A stretch of DNA of 64,000 bases, from positions 11,490,337 through 11,554,336 of the forward strand of contig NC_060064.1 in assembly GCF_020283565.1 (NCBI RefSeq), read 5' to 3'. The notes under the pieces were generated by a model. That model was not told the DNA's origin and did no database searches. It was given only the letters and a program-made list of their open reading frames with translations. Positions within the stretch are counted from its first letter, which is position 1; each line of letters begins with the position of its first letter. Source of the stretch: Trifolium pratense. Taxonomy: Eukaryota > Streptophyta > Magnoliopsida > Fabales > Fabaceae. Made by a program: the position numbers and the translations under genes. This document shows positions 24,801-36,800 of the stretch, piece after piece.

Positions 24801-27800
24801 GGAAACTCACTCTTGAAGTAGGAGAAGAGAAAATTGAGTTTATTCTTTCTAAATTCATGAAAACACCCGCAATAGAAGACACTTGTTACGCCATCGATAT
24901 AATAGAAGAGTGTGTTAAGGAAATAGAGAAAGAACTACCTCAAGAAATAGAAATTCTAGAACCTCCTATAGATGAAGGCCAAGCTTCACTAAAACTTAGT
25001 ATAGAAGATAACTTGAGAGAGGAACCTCCATTCGAACCCAATCTCACGCCGGAACCTAAACAATCTTCGCTAGAACTCAAACCGCTACCTAAAAACCTTA
25101 GATATGAATATTTAGATGATGACCTGAATCGTCCAGTCATAGTAAATGCTGACCTAAACCCTATAGAGACCAAGAAATTACTAGATGTCTTAAGAAAATA
25201 CCCTGCAGCCTTAGGATACAACATCTCCGACCTAAAAGGTATAAGCCCTTCTGTGTGTATGCATCGTATCTTACTAGAAGAAGACGCAAAAACCTCTAGA
25301 GAACACCAAAGAAGAATAAATCCTATCTTAAGCAAAGTAGTGAAGAAGGAAGTGTTGAAACTTCTTGATGCAGGCATCATATACCAAATATCCGATAGTA
25401 AATGGGTCAGCCCTGTTCATGTGGTACCTAAGAAAGGAGGACTTACAGTAGTGAAAAATGAGAAGGGAGAAGCCGTTTCAAAACGAATCGAATCTGGGTG
25501 GCGAATGTGCATTGACTATAGGAAATTAAATAAAGCCACTCGCAAAGATCATTTCCCTTGCCTTTTATCGATCAAATGCTTGAACGTCTAGCTAAACACT
25601 CCTATTTCTGTTACTTAGATGGATATTCCGGATTTTTCCAAATCCCAATTCACCCCGATGATCAAGAGAAAACTACCTTCACCTGTCCTGTTGGTACCTT
25701 TGCGACTATGTATAGGCGAATGCCATTTGGATTATGTAACGCCCCTGCGACTTTCCAACGATGTATGATGGCTATATTCGATGACTTTATAAACAACATC
25801 ATGGAAGTCTTCATGGACGACTTTTCAGTTTATGGGGAAAGTTTCGAAGGTTGTCTCGCCAATCTAGAGTTGGTCTTACAAAGGTGTGTGAAAGTGAACT
25901 TAGTACTTAATTGGGAAAAATGTCATTTCATGGTTCAAGAAGGACTAGTACTAGGACACATAGTATCCAATAGAGGGATAGAAGTAGACAAAGCTAAAAT
26001 AGAAGTAATTGAAAACCTTCAACCTCCCAAAACAATTAGAGAAATACGAAGTTTTCTAGGACATGCCGGTTTTTATCGGCGATTCATTAAAGATTTCTCT
26101 AAAATAACCAAGCCTTTAACCGGTCTTTTAATGAAGGACGCTGAATTCATCTTCGATGATAAATGTATGGAAGCATTCCAGCTCCTTAAGCAAGCCTTGA
26201 TTTCCGCACCTATAATGCAACCTCCTGATTGGAGTGAACCTTTTGAAATCATGTGTGATGCCAGCGATTACGCTATAGGAGCCGTTCTTGGCCAAAGAAA
26301 AGACAAAAAGCTACATGCTATTTATTATGCAAGTAGAACTTTAGACGCGGCACAACTAAATTATGCCACAACAGAAAAAGAACTCTTAGCGGTAGTTTTT
26401 GCCATCGACAAATTCCGCTCTTATTTGGTAGGAGCTAAAATCATCGTTTATACTGATCACGCAGCAATCCGCTATCTCCTAAACAAAAAGGATGCAAAAC
26501 CAAGACTCCTGAGATGGATACTGCTACTACAAGAGTTCAACCTAGAAATCAAAGATAAGAAAGGAATAGAAAATACAGTGGCGGATCATCTATCTAGACT
26601 TGATGATATCAAAGAAGATAAAATCCCAATTAATGATGATTTCCCCTGTGATAGGTTAATTACCCAATCTGATCTTCCTCCTAACAAAAAGGAAATCAGC
26701 CATGAATACACAGAAACCGCATTAGCACAAATCATTGTTCCATGGTACGCTGATTTCGCCAATTACTTAGCCGCCGGAGTTTTACCACCTGAACTAACCT
26801 ATCAAAAGAAGAAAAAGTTCTTTCATGACGTCAAACAATATTATTGGGATGAGCCCCTCTTATTTAAAAGAGGCGCTGATGGAATTTTTCGTCGGTGCAT
26901 CCCTGAAGAAGAAACAGAGAGCGTTCTCAACCACTGCCACTCATCACCTTATGGCGGACATGCAAGCACGTCTAAAACTGCCCATAAAATCCTCCAAGCA
27001 GGACTCTACTGGCCTAACATTTTCAAAGATGCCCACGCTTTCATTGCAAAGTGTGACCAATGCCAGCGAACTGGAAATATTTCCAAAAGAAATGAAATGC
27101 CGCTTAATAACATTTTAGAGGTCGAAATCTTCGATGTTTGGGGAGTAGATTTCATGGGACCTTTTCCATCCTCCATGGGTAATAAATTCATACTCGTAGC
27201 CGTAGACTATGTGTCAAAATGGATAGAAGCCATAGCTTCACCTACAAATGATACGCGAGTAGTAATTAAGTTGTTCAAGAAAACCATTTTCCCTAGGTTT
27301 GGAATCCCTAGGATAGTTATAAGTGATGGCGGATCTCACTTCATATCAAAGCAATTCGAAAGTCTATTAAAGAAATGTGGAGTGAAACACCGAGTTGCAA
27401 CACCTTACCATCCACAAACAAGCGGCCAAGTTGAAGTCTCTAATAGAGAAATCAAATCAATCCTAAAGAAAACTGTTTCCACTTCTAGAAAGGATTGGGC
27501 CGTAAAGCTTGACGATGCTTTATGGGCTTATAGAACAGCTTACAAAACACCCATAGGAACCACTCCGTTCAAACTCGTATATGGAAAGTCATGCCACTTG
27601 CCGGTAGAATTAGAACATAAAGCCTATTGGGCAGTTAAAACCCTTAATATGGATTATCAAGCTTCCGGTAGAAAAAGGATATTAGATTTGCATGAACTAG
27701 AGGAATTAAGGTTAGACGCCTATGAAAATGCCAAAATATACAAAGAACGAACTAAAAAATGGCATGATAGGCACATACATAAGAGAGAATTCAGAGTGGG

Positions 27801-30800
27801 AGAACTTATACTCCTTTTTAACTCTAGGTTACGATTGTTCCCTGGAAAACTCCGATCGCGATGGTCGGGACCTTTTGAAATCAATAGAGTTTTCCAAAGC
27901 GGCGCTATAGAAATTAAAAGTCAATCAAAACAAACATTTATTGTTAATGGGCAGCGTCTAAAGCATTACTATATCTCAAGCGATGGAGAATATTCCTCTA
28001 GCTTTAAGCTAGATGATCTCCCTCCGACAACTTAGTTTTTCAACTTTTACCTGGTCGAGCTACCGACGTTAAATGAAGCACTGCATGGGAGGTAACCCAT
28101 GATTTTTTTCATTTCTTTATTTTCATCTTTTTTGTCTTTTGTTCTTATTATGTTTGAATTATGTGGAAGTGAGAAATATGATAATTTTTTGATCAGCACT
28201 AACCCTTGTGATTACTTGTGAAATAACAGATTTAGATTAAAAAAATGGCTGATAATCAGAATACATCCTTCAGAAGTAACACGCAACGAAAGCGCTACGA
28301 ATCTCTTTTCCAGAAAGAAATGTCCCCCCATGTTTGCCCTGATGGAAACACTATGATAGCCCTGGGAATATCCGAGAGTGTGAGGTATCTTGTCCACCAG
28401 CTGGGGTGGGATAACTTTATTTTCTCCGACCTATCCACCTTTCGCAACTTGACTTTGGAATTCTTGAGTTCGTTCAAATATGAACCCAACCGAGGGACTT
28501 ATATTCATGGAGGACTAGTAACCTTTAGGATGCTTGGACATACTTATCACCTGACCACCCATGAGATAGCTGAAATCCTAGGAGTCCCTAGTGGCCTTAA
28601 TGCCTTTACGAGAGTCCTGGATGATACCTTTATGGATAGCGAACTCGATTATTATTGGGGAAGCATATCCGGAAACCCAAACACCGCTCTTTCTGCTAGG
28701 TATAACACCGAAATTCACAACCCAGCCATTAGATATTTCCACAAAATCATCGCTCATACATTTTTCGGGAAACCTACAAACATCCAGACCGTCACCAAAG
28801 AAGAACTTTTTCTGATGTTTTGTGTTTCCCAAAACAGACCTGTTAATGCTGCTATCTTTCTCCTAAACAATATTGCTAAAATAATTAAGGAACCAACCAG
28901 CCGCATTAGTATCGGTGGCTTCGTAACTTTTTTTGCTAGGGCATTAGGTCTACACGCCCAACTCTCCTGTGTCACTCCTTCTGCAAGTATCCAACCCATG
29001 GATATAATCTTTTGCTTTAACCAACACCTAATAGGAAACCTGGGACCTGTGGAGTATCTATTATTGATTAATTTTGAGTCTGTGCACCAATTTACCTTAC
29101 CCAATACTGAGAAAACAAGCGTGCACAATAAACAAAATTGGCTGTATGACTTAGAAGGACACGGTGAGACTGACCCCGAAACCCCCCCCTCTACCATTAC
29201 ACTCCGGGACCTCCATCTCCCATCCCTCAGGCTAACTCCTCTATTGTCCCTCCATTAAAGAACAAATATGAAGCTGCAATCACGAGCCTGCAAGATGAGA
29301 TTGTCACGCTGCGTACAGATCTTTCTACACTCAGCTGTGATTTCCATAAATTCATGAACATTGTTAATAATCAGTTTGATCACTATACAGATGACATTCG
29401 TAGCATTCGTAAAGCCCAGCCTACTCCTGATGCGGCTGAAGAAACTCCACCTAGTGGCTGACGACAAACATCTGTCATATTTTCTTCTTTCGCGCCGAAA
29501 CACCTCTTTGAATAAATTTGCGCGAAAGAAAACATTTATTTCCCGCTTTCAGTATTTTATTTTTTATGCATCCAAACTATTTAATTTTCCTGCATAAATT
29601 TCTCAATTAGATACAATTATTTTATTCTGGTATTAATAAATTATGCACGTATTTTCATGTTAGATTTTCTTTTTCTGCATGTTTCATCTATATATATATA
29701 TACTTTTCAACTTAGTTAAATTTTTTTAGTTCGTAAGATACTGCTTTGCTACTACTACTATGGTCAATATCCAATTATAGTGTATCCACATAATTGTTAA
29801 GTCTAGTCAAAAGCATTTCTTACACACTGCACAACAAGAAAATTTATCAGCTCACATGACCCTATATGCAACAAGCTACACTTAATTTTCTGCAAGTCAC
29901 ATGCACAACAACACACTATAAGCCACCCAATATAAAGACAAAAGCAAAATTGTGTCAGGTAACACACATATGGCCGGCGCCACACACGCATGCCAATAAG
30001 CATGTGGCGTGCGCCACACAGCATATGGCTGGCGCCATACCTTATACCAAGCCTTCCTCAATTTTCATTTCACTCAGTACTTCTCCTAATTAATTCATCC
30101 GCCCTTCTAGTATCATCTCTTTTGCAACACTTTTGTTCAAGATAGTCCTCACAAGTACATTACCATTTACACTTGCACGAAGCTTACAAAGAAAAACAAA
30201 ATTATCATGGCTCAACCAGACCATGAAGTCATCTTTAGGCAAGGCAGAAATGAAAAGCAAGCTAGTCTTTATCAAGAGTTAAGCACTAGAGAAATTGTAT
30301 CAACCAGGTATTGTGATGAATCTTGTTTAAAAATGTTAGGTTTGTATGATAGTGTCAATTTTATGCTTGATTCTCTCCATCTCAATTATTTCCTATCACA
30401 AGCTAACCCAGTTTATGTTCGATTGACACTTGAATTCCTAAGTTCACTTAAAATTTCCACTGTCCCTGATTCACACAGTACTAGTGGGACTATCAATTTT
30501 AGAATGTTTAATCAAGAATATGCTTTTAGTTTCCACGTTATGGCTGATCTTTTACATTTTCCTCATACACGTGGTATGTGAAGTCACTGATGATGCGTTA
30601 TGGTCAAAAACTTTTGTTTATATGTGGAAAGCTCTCACCGGTAAAAATACTACTAGCTTTGAGGGTAACCGCGCTTCGGCAATTCATAATCCGGCCGTTC
30701 GATATTTTCGCCAGTTACTAGCTGGCACTATTTTTGGTCGGGCAAATTCTAACAAAGTAAATTCAAAAGAGCTTTATTATTTGTTTGCTTTTGTTAAAAA

Positions 30801-33800
30801 AATAAAAATTAATTCTGTTCCCTTTATGTTTAATCATATGCGCTCAATCGTTACTTCTCAACGCGGAACTATCACTTTTGGTGGATTGATCACCACAATT
30901 GCTAAAGCCATAGGATTAGAACACCGACTCAGAAATCTTACTTCACTGCCTATAAGCTCAATTGACTTTGATATGGTGAAGAGCATGAAATTAGTGAAGG
31001 AAGCAAAAGATGGACATTTATATTTAATGATTAATAATAGTGTTTTCCGTGAATTTGTTTTTCCTAACCCGGAAAGAACTGACGTTCGTGGTTTCAATAA
31101 TTTTTTGTATTTTCCACCTGAAGATGAAACCCCCACGAACAATTCTGATAATGTTGTTGCTGATGGGGGCCACACTTTTGTTCCACCTGCACACGACACA
31201 CCTCTTTCTAACCCTTTTGCAGGTCCTTCTTCCTCATCTCGCCAGAGCACCATCGATGATGTGCTTAATGAGTTGCGCGCCCAAAATGCTTTGAATGAAG
31301 AGCGTGATGGCCTCTTTTATGCAATTCACCAACAACAAGAGGGGATGTTGGAACAAATGAACTCAATGCAAACACAACAAACTCTTATTCTCCGCAATCA
31401 ACACCAGTTGGAGGCTGCCCATGCACGACAACAGCAACAACTCGATCGCGTCATTTATGACATAAGCGATTTGAGATTGCAATTTGACAACTTTCAGAGA
31501 TACCCGCAGCCTCCTCCATGATTCGCCATTTTTCAGGTTACACGTTCCTTTCCTTTATTTAAGTCACAACATTGGGGACAATGTTGGATTTAAGTTTAGA
31601 GGAGGACTTTACTGCTTTTACTTATCTTTTTATTTTTTACCTTATTTTTTATGCAAATAAATTTTTCAGGTTATTTTCAATTTTTCCAAAATCTTGAGCC
31701 ATAACAAAAAAAATTTCTTTTTGAGAAACAATACAATTTCGATGTTCTAAAAAGTCACTGACGTAATTAAGACCGAATTTTCTTGTAAGTACATTTTCAT
31801 ACTAGCTATATCATTTTAACACCATAAATTTCTTAATTATGTAGATCAATTTGGATATGTGCCTTCACCCGAGCTTAAATTTCTTGAACTTTACTAATCC
31901 TTGAGTAAACCTATAGGTAGTCGGCACCATCTACGATCACTATCTAAGCGGTAGAGTCAACGAATATAAGTGAATGACTTCGAAAAATGATGATAAATAA
32001 TAACAAAGGTAGTATAAATCTGAAAAGGGACTACGCATTCTAAGTCAGGTGACCCTCATCCGGTCATTTAGCCCAACTGCGAAACACCTCTAAGATATAA
32101 ATTTGTCTTATGTTAATAAGAGAAATAAATAATGAGAAACAAAATCGGGTCATAATCACTAACAGACTCACTGCCATGTGTGTGTGAATAGATAACGGGC
32201 TTAATGTGATTACCAGAGGTTTAAAAAAGGATGAAGAAAGATGAGATGAAAGTTAAGTTCGGGAATGGCAAAATAATTCGAAACGGTCTATATAAGGAAG
32301 AAATTCATGATCACGTGTGATTTGTGTTTTTATGATATCTTTAGTGTGATAAATGAACTGACTTGTTTTATTTGGTCAAGATTAAATAGGGGACCCAAGG
32401 GACGTTTTATGTTTTGTTTCCTCTATCACTAATGATATATCTTTTTGCTTGAGGACAAGCAATGGTTCAAGTTTAGGGGAATTTGATAACACTGAAAAAT
32501 ATAGTATCTATTTTAAAATATTAGTTTAATATTTTATTATTTTTCTTTGCATTTTAGTAGTATTATTATCATTTTTTATTGTGTATTACAGGTATTTCCG
32601 GAACTTCTCGAAATAGAAAAAAGGGTCACAAATTTAATGTCAAAGTAGATCAAAAAGACATTGGATCAGATGGAAGAGAGGCCCAAAAGAAATTGGACGA
32701 ACAAGCCAAGCCCACATGCACTTGGCATGTGCCAGGCACATGTGGTCCAAACAAACACATGGCGTTGGTCATGTGCCTTGTGGCACCTGCCACAGACTTT
32801 GTATACATGGCGCCCGCCATGTGCTTTATAGCACCCGCAACGTAGTGTTTGTTTCCTATTTTCACGGACACGTTTCACACCGCTTTATCCTCAACTGCTC
32901 CTCAGATTTCGGTGGAAGTAACTACGATTGGGATGCACGTTTCTTATAACGGAACAACGAATTCGAAGGAGATATTTTTATCTCATAAAGCCTATAAATA
33001 GAGAACACTAGTCAGTGTTTTTCTCACCTTTTCTACGCAGACTTAGATTTTTAAGAGAAAAAATTCAGTTCAAAATTTAGTTGTTAAGTGTTTTAGTTTA
33101 CGGAGCAAAAAGGTGTGGTGTTGCTGCTTACACTTCCAGTTCCAGTTTCAATCAGTTTGTCTTTGATTTCCTTCGTTCCTGTGTACCTGTACTAGTTTCA
33201 CTAGTATTTGTAAGTTTTAATACAGTACTTTTATTCAGTTTCAATATTCAGATTTATGCTTTAACATAATTACAGATTCAAGTTTAATTTTATTGTATTC
33301 CAGTTTGATACTCGTACCGTTTATTCATATGCTCTGTTTAATTTATGATTACTCTGTTTAAATGTTTCGTTTAACTAATAATTATTTAATCAGTATCTTG
33401 TCAAATAAAATCATGCGCAGCTAAATCTATTTAACTGGAATGTGAACTAGGAAGCTAATCTGGATTTGGTAATTAATCTGTGACTTACGTTTTTTTCAAT
33501 CTAGTTTTCTGTTCAGTTTTTAATAATTAAATTAAAGATTTTGCACGAGAGTGAAAATTAATTAAGGTATAAATTAATAGCGCGACAGTGTGAGATTTAT
33601 ATCGGATAGTAAAAACTGAACATTATTTTTAAACACCGCGACAGCTCTTTAAAAATTAATTAAACTACTTTAGTTTTCAGAAAAATATTTTTATAAATAC
33701 GAGAACGAGAGTGAAGTATTTATTTATATTTTATGATATAGTTCAACAGCACGAACTGTGTGAGACGATATCCTTTAAACTAATACTGTTTTGAGAAAAC

Positions 33801-36800
33801 TAGATCTTTTTAATTAAATTGAATTGATTTTCAAAAAGTATTTTTATAAGTAAGTGCGAGAGCGAAAGTGAAACATTTATTTTATATCTATACGATATTA
33901 CTCAATAGCGCGAGAGTGTGAGACGCGTATCTTTTAATCAATTTCAGTTTGTTAAAAAGTAACATTATTTCAAAACACAGTTTAATTACCGAATCCATTG
34001 AGGCGACTAAAATCACATTCCGGTTTAGTTTTATCCTTTTTTTAAAAAAAGTCAAATTTATTTTAGTTATTAATTAGAATTCCTCTTTTGATTAAAGCCT
34101 TGACCTTACGATTATTAAAAACAAGCGAATTATTGAGAAAATAGTCCCTGTGGGATCGATATCTTTTAAAACTACACGATAGATCTGTGCACTTGCAGAG
34201 TTTTCGCATCAGTAAGCAAAATGTAAATAACATATTATTTCTCCCTCCACTGAACCATGTCAGTGTAGAATGGTAAAAACTCGTCAATTTCAACACTTGC
34301 TTTCAAGTAAATATCTGAAGGAAACTAATGCAATCAGATAAATGTATCCTGAAAGAAGTTAAAAGTTTCCAGCTTACATCTACCAACCTTTTGACTTCTA
34401 TTAGACTGAGATAAGATCCATACCTTAAACATTGGAAGAGATAAGATTTCCTCAGGAGGCAATTTTCCTTTCTCTAATTCATCAGGAGTCAAAAATTTGT
34501 TGGGATCTAAAGTATCTTTTTCTGGCTCTGGTAACTCTTGTCCAGTGCCAGTCTCCTTATGTTCATCCAGGGTTGCTTTGGGAGCAATTTTTATCTGCAA
34601 AATTATAAGGAAAAACAAAATTAATAGCTAAAAACAATGTTAATACGTTCCTGCAATCAATCTCAAGAAAAGAACATACCTTTAAGACGGGGTTCTTTTT
34701 AATCATCGGGATTTTTTTTGGGATCAAGGTGGCCGGTTTTACTCCAACAGCCTCATGAGCCACATCTTTATCAATAGCAGGGCCAACAATGGCCCCACGC
34801 CTGGCACGCTTCCGTCCAGAATTTTGAGTTCTTGCTCCACCATCCTGCTAAAAAACTTTTATTACTTTTCCTTTGATAATCAAATTTCACTAAAAGCATG
34901 AAGAAAAAAAAAACTCCTATCGGCACCATGATGTTATAGTTTGATATTCGTTTACAAAATAATTTTTTGTTTCAATGAAAATTTTCTCATATTGGACAAC
35001 AACAGGAAAGGGCAACCTAAGCACCGCGTGTAGTCATAACAATGTATTTTTCATTAAACAATAAACTAAAGTAAAGAGTATGCAATTATTAGTCATAACA
35101 ATGTATGTTACTGGATGAAAAACAAAACATAAATGTTGTATACCACTTCAGAAACATTTATGTTGTTATACAAAGGATCGATAAAATATAGAGGCTCAGT
35201 TTGATCCCTAGCAAGCAGCGAAGATGTTACCTCATCTGAGGATTCCATTTCTGATTCATCACTAGACATAGCTGCAGACTGAGGTTTTGTGGTTACAGAA
35301 TGAGGAGGAGGCACAGGTAGAGGTGGGGCTGGCACCTCTGGAGGTAATGGTGGCGTAGGTAATGCCATGCGAAATGGAGCCGGAATGTTCATTTTATTCA
35401 TCAAGTGTAGAACCTATATTAGAGAGGTATAATCAATATGACGGGTTCAACATAAAATGAGCACACAGAAAATGCTACGCGTGCTGGTGAAAGAAACCGA
35501 TAAATCCTTTAAGCTTCGTTTAATACTAGACCAACCTGAGTATAAAAGCGAGGAACAGCAATTAGAGCATTCACGATGTTGGTCAGTATATTTCCATCTG
35601 GTGGAGGATAAGCATACCTGAAAAACAATATGAGGAAACCAAACAAAATGATTTTACACTTAAAAAATCATTTTTATAAACTAATCATCATGCATAATAG
35701 TTTTCCATCATTGATAATAGGATAGATGATAGTATTAGTAACACGATAAATGCTTGCAGTACATCCAGCAGAACAAGGTGTTAAGGGAAAGTCCAAAAAT
35801 CAGAGGAAGAATAACTAGGGAATAGGTAGACCCTATAGACTATATAGAATCAATAGAAGGAATGGATTAAAATGCACAAATACTGGAAAATAGTGTATTA
35901 TTTCTGAAAATGAAAGATAAAATGCAAAACGATGAATATTCTAAGGCCCACAGAGCACAACTCCTACAGAGGCAAGATGCCAATAGTCCATAACAAACTA
36001 AAATCGTACCTTCTCCCACACATCCCTAACCTCACTATATATATACTACTAAGGCAACTAAGCATCTTAAACCACTCTTCATTTACCATATAACCTCACC
36101 ATACTATTTATTACATAATAGCCCCTTTTTTCCTAATCCCCTCATACTCTTAATTATCCATTCAAGACATTTATCCTAATCCCCTCATAGTCATACTCTT
36201 TATTATCTATTCAAGACATTTATAATTTCACACGAGTATGGCATCAAGTAAAATGGATTAGCAGAACATTGCCCAGCCAAACTTTAATTTTACACAAATT
36301 TCTCAGATTTTAAATTGATGCAAGACACTATTATCCACACAGTTTACAATAATTTTCTTTTCTTTGATTTCATTTTTAACGACTGCAACAAATGAGCAAA
36401 TAATAGCAGTAGTACTACTGAGTAGTGACTGCAGAGAGAGAAGTAATATATTCAATACGAGTAGGAAAATGAAAATAAACACCGCGTCTAAAATTGGCAC
36501 AGATAGCAGTGACTGTTAAAACTACCTATTGCTAACTAGCAAGACTTGAAAGAACCTCAGTGGTACCTGTCAGCTAAACTCAAAGTTTAACAACTAAAGC
36601 TAAGAAGGCTAACCCAAGTCAAGCGTCAACTACGACAAATACTAACAAACAACTGAAAAGTGGCATTTAGAAGCATACTCAAGATGAGGAGGAAATGGGT
36701 AATCAACACCAAGTCTATGGGCAATTGGCTCGGGGATAGGTAGGCCTCCTGATTTTGTATCTCCGTCAATAGGTTTGGTTACATTTTCACTCTTCAGTGC

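Larger units (their letters stand above)
20281..34211 (+). mobile_element. Composite Athila-like (Ty3/gypsy) retrotransposon with inverted 5' arm
   Basis: Layout left to right: inverted copy of the post-pol ORF segment (20281-22461); last ~85 bp of a 5' LTR; PBS (22558); gag-pol (22647-28035, frameshifted); post-pol ORF A (28245-29461, frameshifted); direct copy of post-pol ORF B segment (29542-31720); untranslated stretch; PPT (32475-32481); 3' LTR (32484-34211). The Asp-tRNA-type PBS, DLGAS protease, and plant-specific ORFs downstream of pol place it in the Athila lineage. The 5' LTR is missing. The 5' LTR tail and 3' LTR tail are similar but not identical over ~75 bp. GTAAG occurs at 34212-34216 and at 20234-20238, which might be a TSD but could be chance. 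The whole element lies in intron 7 of the U11/U12-65K gene, antisense to it. Confidence 0.85.

Noticed and set aside
32579..33269. Small frames within the Athila-like 3' LTR
   Set aside because: They lie between LTR ends and overlap promoter-like sequence; no conservation visible between frames.
20234..34216. GTAAG on both sides as target duplication of the composite element
   Set aside because: Only 5 bp, and the left copy is about 40 bp outside the recognisable arm with no LTR end beside it; could be chance. Kept as a remark only.
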